Shown: positions 15,316-21,607 of the stretch, piece after piece | Layout of the letters: each line of letters begins with the position of its first letter | How positions within the stretch are numbered: the stretch's first letter is position 1 | From: Bacillota bacterium | GTDB taxonomy: Bacteria > Bacillota > Clostridia > Christensenellales > Aristaeellaceae | Assembly (NCBI GenBank): GCA_023392755.1 | Contig: JAEWNM010000105.1 | Coordinates: forward strand, 1 to 21,607 | Direction of reading: 5' to 3' | DNA: 21,607 bases | Position numbers and translations under genes: made by a program | Notes under the pieces: generated by a model | Databases searched by the model: none | Told to the model about the DNA's origin: nothing | Seen by the model: only the letters and a program-made list of their open reading frames with translations

Positions 15316-15825
15316 CCAGAGGTCCTTGAACCATTCCGCCACACGGTAGGGAATCTGCTTGTTCCGCTTAATGGCCAGCGCCGCATCCAGTGCGCCCTGA
15401 CGGTACCGCAAATTATCCGGCTCCCTTCTCACCGCTTCCCGGTAGCTTTGGTGGGCTGTCTCATACTGGCGCATGCCCATCAAAATCTGGCCTTGCAGGT
15501 AGAACCAGTCGCCATCCTTCGATTCCGCACGGCATAATTGCCGAAGCGCGCTTTCCAGATTTCCCTGCTCCATCAGCTTGATGGCGAAACGCTTGGCCTC
15601 CTCCTGGGAGATGAGGTTGAACCCGACCCGTTTTTCCGAGGCCAGCCGCAGCGCCTCTTCATAAGCCAGATTCAGCGCGATCAGCTGATCCTGGGCCCTT
15701 TTTTGTTCCTCCTGGTCGGTAAACTGGTCCGGGTGGCAGCTTTTGACTTTTAAGCGGTATGCAGAGCGCACCTGCTGGGCGTCCGCATCGCTTTTCAGGC
15801 CCAGCAATTCAAAGGCGCTTGTCGT
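15307..15825 (-). CDS. J-domain protein with C-terminal TPR-like repeats, apparent ACG start
   Basis: A truncated DnaJ-type co-chaperone. Residues 1-65 form a J domain with the diagnostic HPD at 31-33 (SCHPDQF), followed by TPR-like helices (EQGNLESALRQL and RQYETAHQSYREAV). No Gly/Phe-rich or zinc domain is present, so it is a class III J protein that should stimulate a DnaK partner; the client is unknown. The start is unusual. A perfect TAAGGAGGTGA ends 6 nt before an ACG at 15825, and translation from it gives (M)TSAFELLGLKSDA, exactly the usual J-domain N-terminus. The first standard codon in frame is a TTG at 15807 with no SD; it would remove the start of helix I. The gene follows murA by 31 nt in the same operon. 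Confidence 0.85.
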   Translation of the reverse strand, partial: TTSAFELLGLKSDADAQQVRSAYRLKVKSCHPDQFTDQEEQKRAQDQLIALNLAYEEALRLASEKRVGFNLISQEEAKRFAIKLMEQGNLESALRQLCRAESKDGDWFYLQGQILMGMRQYETAHQSYREAVRREPDNLRYRQGALDAALAIKRNKQIPYRVAEWFKDLWKK

Positions 15826-15856
15826 AAGCCGTCACCTCCTTAAGCCCACCGGAACG

Positions 15857-17122
15857 TTATATCTTATCCCGGCGGATATTGGCCCCAAGGGCACACAGCT
15901 TTTGTTCAATATGCTCATAACCCCGGTCAATATGACCGGGTTCATAAATTTCCGTAACGCCTTTTGCCATCAGCCCCGCAACCACCAGCGCCGCGCCGGC
16001 CCGAAGGTCGGTGGCCACTACCGGCGCACCAAATAACTGCGGCACGCCCTCTATCAGCGCCATGCGGTCCACTACGCGTACCCGGGCGCCCATGCGCCGT
16101 ATTTCATCCAAATGCTTGAAACGCTGCTCATATATTGTTTCCGTCACGATGCTGGTTCCGTGGGAGGTGGTTAAGAGTGCCGACATGGGTTGCTGCAGGT
16201 CTGTTGGAAAGCCGGGGTATACCTGCGTCTTGAAATTCACCGCCCGGTGGGGGCTGATAGTGCGCACCCTGATGGCATCGTCGCTGTCGGTAACGCGCAC
16301 GCCCATCTCCATCAGTTTGGCGGACAGCGCCTCCATGTGGGTTGGAATGCAGCCGCGGATGGTCACATCGCCCCGTGTAGCGGCGGCGGCAATCATCAGC
16401 GTACCGGTTTCTATCTGGTCAGGGATCACGGTATAGGTGCAACCGTGAAGCCTTTCCACCCCTCTGATGCGTATGATGTCCGTGCCGGCACCTTTGATGT
16501 TGGCTCCCATACTGTTCAAAAAGTTGGCCAGATCCACGATATGCGGCTCTTTTGCGGCGTTGTATATCAGCGTTGTTCCGGCGGCCTTTACTGCCGCCAG
16601 CATGATATTGATGGTGCCGCCTACCGTGACCAGATCAAAGAATACATCCGCGCCCGTCAGCTTCTGGCACTGGGCGTACACCATGCCGCCCCGCTCTTCT
16701 ATCTCCGCGCCGAGGGCGCTAAGACCCTTCAAATGCTGATCAATGGGACGGCTCCCCAAATCGCACCCGCCGGGATAGGCCACCTCCGCCTTGCGGCACC
16801 GGCCCAGTAAAGCCCCCAGCATATAGTAGCTGGCCCTAAGCCGCTGGGTGTGCTGGTAGGAAACGTGGATGCCCTCCGCATGCCTTGGGTCCACCGTCAT
16901 AAACTTGCCGGGCACATAATCAACCTTTGCACCCAGCGCGCGGAGGATGGCGATCAGGGCGTTCACATCCTCAATATCCGGCAGATTTTCTATGGTGCAG
17001 GGCTCGCTGCTCAATAGGATCGCGGGTATCACAGCCACCGATGTGTTTTTGCCGCCGCTTACCCTGGTTTCCCCCATCAGCGGCACTCCGCCGGTAATCA
17101 GCATTCTTTCTGTGTCCGCCAT
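15857..17122 (-). CDS. murA: UDP-N-acetylglucosamine 1-carboxyvinyltransferase (MurA)
   Basis: 421 residues, normal for MurA. The enzyme transfers enolpyruvate from phosphoenolpyruvate to UDP-GlcNAc, the first committed step of peptidoglycan synthesis, in the cytosol. The active-site Lys25 is in SGGKNT, the catalytic and fosfomycin-target Cys120 is in PGGCDLGSRPIDQH, and the C-terminal LRAGAALVVAGL carries the conserved Arg. Firmicutes often have two paralogues (MurA/MurZ); which one this is cannot be decided here. The frame is open to 17341, but the upstream part overlaps the promoter at 17255-17283 and has no MurA similarity, so the ATG at 17122 is the likely start; an ATG at 17104 is possible. 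The SD (17152-17146) is 23 nt away, with a hairpin between. The J-domain gene follows 31 nt downstream. Confidence 0.95.
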   Translation of the reverse strand: MADTERMLITGGVPLMGETRVSGGKNTSVAVIPAILLSSEPCTIENLPDIEDVNALIAILRALGAKVDYVPGKFMTVDPRHAEGIHVSYQHTQRLRASYYMLGALLGRCRKAEVAYPGGCDLGSRPIDQHLKGLSALGAEIEERGGMVYAQCQKLTGADVFFDLVTVGGTINIMLAAVKAAGTTLIYNAAKEPHIVDLANFLNSMGANIKGAGTDIIRIRGVERLHGCTYTVIPDQIETGTLMIAAAATRGDVTIRGCIPTHMEALSAKLMEMGVRVTDSDDAIRVRTISPHRAVNFKTQVYPGFPTDLQQPMSALLTTSHGTSIVTETIYEQRFKHLDEIRRMGARVRVVDRMALIEGVPQLFGAPVVATDLRAGAALVVAGLMAKGVTEIYEPGHIDRGYEHIEQKLCALGANIRRDKI

Positions 17123-17126
17123 AACG

Positions 17127-17152
17127 CTGGCAAAAAGCCAGGTCACCTCCTT
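17127..17152 (-). promoter_or_regulatory. murA ribosome-binding site with hairpin between SD and ATG
   Basis: AAGGAGG (17152-17146) is followed by TGAC, then CTGGC-TTTTT-GCCAG (17141-17127, a perfect 5-bp stem with five-U loop), then CGTT and the ATG at 17122. The linear spacing of 23 nt is too long for initiation; with the hairpin folded it becomes 8 nt. T4 genes 25 and 38 are remembered examples of such spacing-restoring hairpins. Confidence 0.55.
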
Positions 17153-17232
17153 GGGTTGCTTGCCCTCTCTGACAACCCATGCAAGGGATGTATTGCCTGC
17201 CTTATGCAGGATATCCAATACATCCCATGGTT
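17149..17232 (-). promoter_or_regulatory. Structured murA leader with two competing folds
   Basis: In the transcript GGGATGTATTG (17226-17216) pairs perfectly with CAATACATCCC (17195-17185), and within it CCTGC pairs with GCAGG around an ATAAG loop. An outer AACCAT/ATGGGTT stem (17232-17227 with 17180-17174, one bulge) extends it. Alternatively GGGTTG (17178-17173) can pair with CAACCC (17158-17153), and CCTT (17186-17183) with AAGG of the SD (17152-17149). The second fold would use bases of the first and cover the SD. The leader starts near 17248. No match to a riboswitch class I know. Confidence 0.5.
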
Positions 17233-17254
17233 CATGGTAAAGAGCATACGATTC

Positions 17255-17283
17255 ATTATACACACAGCCGATGCAATTTACAA
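17255..17283 (-). promoter_or_regulatory. Sigma-A-type promoter of the murA operon
   Basis: The minus strand carries TTGTAA (17283-17278), a 17-bp spacer and a perfect TATAAT (17260-17255). The transcript would start near 17248, giving a leader of about 125 nt before the murA ATG. This also rules out the upstream in-frame starts. Confidence 0.6.
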
Positions 17284-17384
17284 GTGCCGTTCCATGAACG
17301 CAGCTGCAGCCCATGTGCCCGGCACAAATGAAGACGGACATGCCACCGCTCGTTTATGTAATTGCTGTTTCGCGTCGCTTTGTG

Positions 17385-17413
17385 TTGATTTATACTGCTT
17401 TCAATAGTATAAT
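17385..17413 (+). promoter_or_regulatory. Sigma-A-type promoter of the solute-binding/two-component operon
   Basis: TTGATT (17385-17390), exactly 17 bp, then a perfect TATAAT (17408-17413). The leader is about 60 nt, with AGGGG before the ATG at 17482. The 360-bp interval 17123-17481 between the divergent genes is thus filled by the murA leader, two promoters facing away from each other and about 100 bp (17284-17384) in which I see nothing definite. Confidence 0.7.
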
Positions 17414-17481
17414 GAAATTAATTCCATCAGGTTTTAGCACTTAATAGGTCGGCGCGTCCGTTTTTGACAGGGGATGCTTGA

Positions 17482-18801
17482 ATGGCTGCGAGAAAGCTTG
17501 TGACCGGCATCGCGCTTGTGCTCGTGGCTGCCTTGGCAGTTCTGTTTGCATATCGTCAGATCACCGCGGCCGGAAAGTTACGGGAGGCGGCTGCCCCGCC
17601 CAGGGAAAAGCTGAACTTCCGGATCACCTGGAAAGGTTATTCCGGCCGGGGGGAAGCCATTTCGAAAATAATACAGGCGTATAACCGGGACCACAATCAG
17701 GGCAGTGCCATTGTTTTGGAAAATGGGGACGAGGATAGCCTCGCCATCCAAAGACTGCTTCAAAGCAATGCTTCCACGGTCTATGTCCTGCCTTACAGAT
17801 ATGTGAAATACTTTGGCAGCAAAGGGCTTTTGATGGATTTGGCGGTGCCGTTTGCAGATGCCAAAGATTTGTTTTTCAATGAAATATGGAAGCTTGGCAT
17901 GGTGGGCGGCGCGACGTACGGCGTGCCATGGCTGGGGCATTCCATGTGCCTTCTGTACAATAAGACGTTAATTGAAAAAGCGGGGGTGGATGCTGCCTCC
18001 ATCAACAGCCTGGACGCTCTGGCGGACGCTCTGAAAAAGGTGGAAGAGGCGGCCGGTGTTTACGGCATCGGATTGGTGGGGGCCGACAGCAACGACGTAT
18101 CCTGGATGGTCAACCAATTCATCTATGGGTTTGGGGCCAGCCTTGTAAGCGATGACGGCAAAACCGTAGCCATCAATAGTGAACCGGCCAGGCGTGCGCT
18201 GGCCTTTTACAGGGATGTGCTTGGGGAGCATGCACAGCCCACATGGCATAGCGACACCGGCCTTGAGGTAATGGCGAACTTCCGGACCCAAAAGGTCGCG
18301 TTTCAGATACAGGGCATTTGGGGTGTGACGGATATACAGAAAAACGGATCCCCTTTTGAAGTAGGAATCATCGATTTGGCGTCCGTCGGCCTCTGTGCGG
18401 AGGTTGGGCCCATGATGCTTGCTCTTCCGGCAGGCCTTGACAGCGAGGCGAAGGAGGAAGCCTTTCATTTCATCCGCTATTTGATATCTATCCCGGCGCA
18501 GGAACAAATTATGAACGGTGAATTCAGCCCTGAGCACGATGCGTATTACCCTTTCCGAACGCCTATCCGCGTGGACATGGCGGATAGCCCGATATTTCAG
18601 CATTACCCTGAGTATATGGCGTTTATCCGTGGTTTTGAATCGCCCAGCATTGATGTTCCCGTACCGGGCTGGCAAGCGGTGAAGGACGAGGTGTACGAGC
18701 CCGGCTTGAACCAAGTAATGCGCGGCGACATAACGATCGAGGACTTTTTGAAAACCGTAGAAACAAAGGGGAATGAAATCTTGAGCGGACAGCGGGATTA
18801 G
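17482..18801 (+). CDS. Membrane-anchored family-1 solute-binding-like protein
   Basis: 439 residues. Residues 5-25 form one hydrophobic segment (LVTGIALVLVAALAVLFAYR) without a lipobox cysteine, so the protein is probably tethered by an uncleaved helix and not by lipid. The rest follows the SBP_bac_1 sugar-binding fold: KGYSGRGEAISKIIQAYNRD near the N-terminus, YGVPWLGHSMCLLYNKTLIE (the typical LLYNK strand), KVAFQIQGIWGV, EAFHFIRYLIS, and the C-terminal PGLNQVMRGDITIEDFLKTV. No ABC permease or ATPase gene is adjacent. Instead a response regulator follows 28 nt downstream and then a sensor kinase, so it more likely presents a ligand to a sensing pathway than feeds a transporter. The ligand is unknown; sugars or oligosaccharides are typical for the family. 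Confidence 0.85.
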   Translation: MAARKLVTGIALVLVAALAVLFAYRQITAAGKLREAAAPPREKLNFRITWKGYSGRGEAISKIIQAYNRDHNQGSAIVLENGDEDSLAIQRLLQSNASTVYVLPYRYVKYFGSKGLLMDLAVPFADAKDLFFNEIWKLGMVGGATYGVPWLGHSMCLLYNKTLIEKAGVDAASINSLDALADALKKVEEAAGVYGIGLVGADSNDVSWMVNQFIYGFGASLVSDDGKTVAINSEPARRALAFYRDVLGEHAQPTWHSDTGLEVMANFRTQKVAFQIQGIWGVTDIQKNGSPFEVGIIDLASVGLCAEVGPMMLALPAGLDSEAKEEAFHFIRYLISIPAQEQIMNGEFSPEHDAYYPFRTPIRVDMADSPIFQHYPEYMAFIRGFESPSIDVPVPGWQAVKDEVYEPGLNQVMRGDITIEDFLKTVETKGNEILSGQRD

Positions 18802-18829
18802 GCAGTATTATACGGGGAAGGAAGGCTTA

Positions 18830-19909
18830 ATGCAAATGAACGTTTTGATTGTGGACGACTCCAGGGCGGATGTAATGCTCCTGAAAAATATGCTCAAGGA
18901 TTATGATTTGCTGGTTGCCTATGACGGTATAGAGGCTATGGAGTGTATGGAGCATCATCCGGGGATCGATATCATGATCCTGGACCTGAATATGCCCCGC
19001 ATGAATGGGTTTGAAGTGCTGGAGGCCATGAACCGCTATCCGGAATACAAAAAAATCGCCACATTGATACTGACGAACTATGACGAGATCGACAATGAAA
19101 TCAGGGGTCTGGAATTGGGCGCCCTGGACTATATACGCAAACCGCTGAACCTGCGCTCACTGCGCAAGAGAATCGAACTGCACAGCAACCTGGCCAACGC
19201 ACGAAAGGCGCTGGAACAGCACAATTATCTGTTGGAAAAGGCCGTTCAGGAAAGGACTCAGGAGTTGAACCAGACGCGGGATGTGACCATACACGCGCTG
19301 GTAAGTCTTTTGGAGGTCCGAAATCTGGAATCCAGCAACCATACAAGGCGGACTCAGTGGATGATGAAGGCACTTTGCGAGCATTTGCGCACCAGGGATC
19401 AGTATCGGACAATACTGACGGAAGCGTATATCGACGAACTGTTCAAAACCGCTCCGCTGCATGATATCGGCAAAGTGGGGATACCGGACTCCATTCTTTT
19501 GAAGCCTGGAAAGCTGACCCCGGAAGAATTCATGGTCATGAAAAACCATGTAGTATATGGCGTGGAGGCGCTTCGCTCCAGGGAAAGCGACGGCGGAAGC
19601 CTTTCCTTTATACGGACGGCCATGGAAATTGCGGCGACACATCATGAAAAATTTAATGGAACGGGTTACCCCAAAGGTCTCGCAGGCAAGGATATCCCCT
19701 TGTCGGGTCGCTTGATGGCTATAATTGATGTATATGACGCGCTGGTCAGCGAGCGTGTGTACAAGCCCGCGTATACGCATGAAGATGCTTTGGCTATGAT
19801 TGCGCAGGAAAGGGGAAACCATTTTGACCCTGAAATTGTGGATGCGTTTTTAGAAATACAGGCGGACATCAGGAAAATCACCGATACATTTGTTCAGCAG
19901 CGGTCTTGA
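18830..19909 (+). CDS. Response regulator with HD-GYP output domain (probable c-di-GMP phosphodiesterase)
   Basis: 359 residues. The N-terminal receiver domain has acidic Asp9/Asp10, phospho-acceptor Asp52 in ILDLNMPRMNG, Thr82 and Lys104 in IRKPL. A coiled-coil linker (about 121-150, LEQHNYLLEKAVQERTQEL) follows. The HD-GYP domain has His171, the His211-Asp212 pair in HDIGKVGIPD, HHE at 271-273, GYP at 279-281 and Asp300 in IIDVYDAL. Known function: hydrolysis of cyclic-di-GMP under receiver control, lowering the second messenger. The family consensus HHExxDGxGYP has Asn276 in place of Asp here, a variant I have seen in other members and which does not by itself predict inactivity. Two ATGs (18830, 18836) fit the GGAAGG SD. 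The stop is 11 nt before the kinase gene. Confidence 0.93.
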   Translation: MQMNVLIVDDSRADVMLLKNMLKDYDLLVAYDGIEAMECMEHHPGIDIMILDLNMPRMNGFEVLEAMNRYPEYKKIATLILTNYDEIDNEIRGLELGALDYIRKPLNLRSLRKRIELHSNLANARKALEQHNYLLEKAVQERTQELNQTRDVTIHALVSLLEVRNLESSNHTRRTQWMMKALCEHLRTRDQYRTILTEAYIDELFKTAPLHDIGKVGIPDSILLKPGKLTPEEFMVMKNHVVYGVEALRSRESDGGSLSFIRTAMEIAATHHEKFNGTGYPKGLAGKDIPLSGRLMAIIDVYDALVSERVYKPAYTHEDALAMIAQERGNHFDPEIVDAFLEIQADIRKITDTFVQQRS

Positions 19910-19920
19910 GGAGCAGCGCT

Positions 19921-21607
19921 ATGAATACCGAAAAACACATCCTGTGCCTTCGGCTGACCTGCTTTTTTTGCTGCATTCTTTTTGCCCTTTCGTGTGTTCC
20001 CTGGGCATACGCATTGAATAAGGCGGTGGATATCGGCCTGACGCCGGAGGAGAGTGCGTTCATCGCTGCCCACCCGGTAATCCGCCTTGGTGTGGATCCT
20101 ACGTATATCCCCTATGAATTTATCGATTCTGACGGAATGTATAAGGGAATCGCGGCGGATTACATAGACCTGATCTCCCAAAGAACGGGTCTGAAAATGG
20201 CTCCTGCTAAGGGGCTGACCTGGTCGGAGGCGTATGAGAAGGCTGTGGAAAGGGAAGTGGATGTTCTGCCCTGTGTTTCCAGAACAGCAGACCGGGAACA
20301 GTACTTTCTGTTTTCCGATTCCTACTATACTTTTCAGCGAGTCATCTTTCTTCACGAAGACAATAAAAGCATCAAATCTTTTGATGACCTGACGGGCAAG
20401 CGCGTTGCGGTACAGGGCAGCAGCTCCCATCATGGCTATTTGCAACCATATGAAAACATCACCCTGAGCCTTTATGCCACCGTACCGGAGGCGCTGAGCG
20501 CCGTATCGGAAGGCCGGGAGGAGGCCTTCGTCGGCAATCTCGCCACATCCAGCTACCTGGCGAAAACCAACGGCATCACAAACCTGAAGTACATCCCCAT
20601 CAACACGGAAGACCCCCAGGAACTCTACGTAGCCGTCAGGAATGATTGGCCGGAGCTTGTATCCATTGTCGACAAGGCGCTGCGAAGCATTGAGGCGGAA
20701 GAGAAAATCGCCATCATCAACAAATGGATCGGGTATCAGAAGGAAGCCGATTATTCGGGCATCATCCGGGCCGCGGTCATTGCCGGGTCTGTGATTGTCC
20801 TGGTGCTGGCCGTATCGCTATTCTGGATTGTACGGCTCCGGCGGGAAGTGGCCATACGCAAAAAGGTGCAGGAGGCGCTGAAGACGGCCAAGGAGGAGGC
20901 GGAGCAAGCCAATCAAACCAAATCGCTTTTCCTGGCCAGGATGTCCCATGAGATCAGGACGCCGCTCAGCGCCATTACGGGCATGTCTTACCTGATCAAA
21001 AAAACGGGCGTCACCGCCACGCAAAACATTTATCTGGACAAGCTGAACCAGGCCGCAAGAAACATGCTGGGCGTTATCAACGATATTCTGGATTTCTCGA
21101 AAATCGAATCCGGCAAGGTGGAGATCGAGCATATCTCTTTTGATTTGGACAAGGCGCTGCAGCGTATTGCAAACATGCTGTCCGTACGGGTACAGGAAAA
21201 AGAGATTGAATTTATATTGGAGAAGGAGCCGGATATGCCGTCCTTTTTTTGGGGCGATCCGGCGAGAATCGAGCAGATCTTGTTAAACCTCTTGAGCAAT
21301 GCCGTAAAGTTCACGGAAGAGGGATCGGTTTCTCTCTCTGTTCGCACCGCCCATCGGGAGGCCGACTGCCTAACAGTGGAGTTCACTGTCAGGGATACAG
21401 GTATTGGTATGGCCGAAGAACAGGTTAGCCGCCTGTTTATTCCCTTTGATCAGGGTGATTCCAGCATCAGCCGGCGCTTTGGCGGCACGGGGTTGGGGCT
21501 GTCCATCGTCAAAAGCCTCACCGACCTGATGGGCGGGCAACTTGAGGTTCACAGCGTGTTGAACGAGGGCTCGGTCTTTTCCGTGCGGCTGCCGCTTCAG
21601 GTGGATG
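19921..21607 (+). CDS. Sensor histidine kinase with extracytoplasmic SBP_bac_3 domain, C-terminus cut off
   Basis: 562 residues are visible and the frame is still open at the window end. It has an N-terminal signal sequence with several cysteines, ending near AYA (about residue 31). A periplasmic-binding-protein-type domain (about 53-272; VIRLGVDPTYIPYEFID, DDLTGKRVAVQGSSS, IINKWIG) is the Venus-flytrap sensor of BvgS-like kinases. A membrane helix lies at about 284-306. A short coiled coil leads to HisKA with phospho-His343 in SHEIRTPL. The HATPase domain has Asn460 (N box NLLSNAVKFT), DTGIGM at 492 and GGTGLGL at 521. Such kinases usually carry receiver and Hpt domains after this point, which would lie outside the window. 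The ATG has GAGGAG in the intergenic 11 nt. It probably phosphorylates the HD-GYP regulator encoded just before it. Confidence 0.93.
   Translation, partial: MNTEKHILCLRLTCFFCCILFALSCVPWAYALNKAVDIGLTPEESAFIAAHPVIRLGVDPTYIPYEFIDSDGMYKGIAADYIDLISQRTGLKMAPAKGLTWSEAYEKAVEREVDVLPCVSRTADREQYFLFSDSYYTFQRVIFLHEDNKSIKSFDDLTGKRVAVQGSSSHHGYLQPYENITLSLYATVPEALSAVSEGREEAFVGNLATSSYLAKTNGITNLKYIPINTEDPQELYVAVRNDWPELVSIVDKALRSIEAEEKIAIINKWIGYQKEADYSGIIRAAVIAGSVIVLVLAVSLFWIVRLRREVAIRKKVQEALKTAKEEAEQANQTKSLFLARMSHEIRTPLSAITGMSYLIKKTGVTATQNIYLDKLNQAARNMLGVINDILDFSKIESGKVEIEHISFDLDKALQRIANMLSVRVQEKEIEFILEKEPDMPSFFWGDPARIEQILLNLLSNAVKFTEEGSVSLSVRTAHREADCLTVEFTVRDTGIGMAEEQVSRLFIPFDQGDSSISRRFGGTGLGLSIVKSLTDLMGGQLEVHSVLNEGSVFSVRLPLQVD

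Noticed and set aside
17123..17341. N-terminal extension of MurA by 73 residues in the open frame
   Set aside because: The extension overlaps the murA promoter and the structured leader and does not resemble any MurA N-terminus.

Overview
The window looks like a chromosomal segment of an anaerobic Firmicute, probably class Clostridia. Pointers are strong AGGAGG-type Shine-Dalgarno (SD) sequences, sigma-A-like promoters, GTG/TTG starts, a peptidoglycan precursor gene (murA), DUF3783, DUF1015 and DUF6326 genes, a GtrA protein, and a membrane-anchored solute-binding protein beside a two-component system. GC content looks moderate to high for the group. I see no rRNA, tRNA, CRISPR array, insertion sequence or phage gene. 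Genus-level assignment is not possible from the sequence alone.

Layout. (1) Positions 1-3302, minus strand: a MalT/LuxR-type (LAL) ATP-binding regulator, then an operon of a DUF6326 membrane protein, a 65-residue conserved small protein and the start of a zinc-type/quinone-reductase-like alcohol dehydrogenase (cut by the window edge). Three CCCTACT direct repeats at about two-helical-turn spacing sit in front of the operon and are a probable operator for the regulator. (2) 3501-8686, minus strand: a DNA-maintenance operon of a SWIM-SNF2 helicase, an SRAP (HMCES/YedK-type) abasic-site protein and a DUF1015 protein, closed by an intrinsic terminator. (3) 8834-12003, plus strand: a strong promoter and three consecutive M42 (TET-type) aminopeptidase genes, followed by a GC-rich hairpin. 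(4) 12142-15248, plus strand: a large polytopic GT-C-like membrane protein, a 72-residue small protein, a GtrA-family protein and a DUF3783 protein, ending at a bidirectional terminator shared with region 5. (5) 15307-17283, minus strand: murA followed by a J-domain/TPR protein. (6) 17385-21607, plus strand: a strong promoter driving a family-1 solute-binding-like protein, a REC/HD-GYP response regulator and a hybrid-type sensor kinase with an extracytoplasmic SBP_bac_3 domain, cut by the window end.

How the genes work together (inference). Region 1 is a small regulator-controlled redox/membrane operon. Region 2 looks like a replication-fork or base-damage tolerance unit. Region 3 is a peptide-recycling set that could form mixed TET particles. 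Region 4 resembles a lipid-linked sugar transfer and flipping unit. Region 6 is a ligand-sensing pathway ending in cyclic-di-GMP breakdown.

The most unusual signals are in translation control. The murA SD lies 23 nt from its ATG, and the gap contains a 5-bp hairpin that, if folded, restores an 8-nt spacing. The murA leader also carries an 11-bp perfect inverted repeat plus an alternative pairing that would cover the SD. The downstream J-domain gene has a perfect SD but no ATG/GTG/TTG at the right distance, only an ACG that gives exactly the expected J-domain N-terminus.
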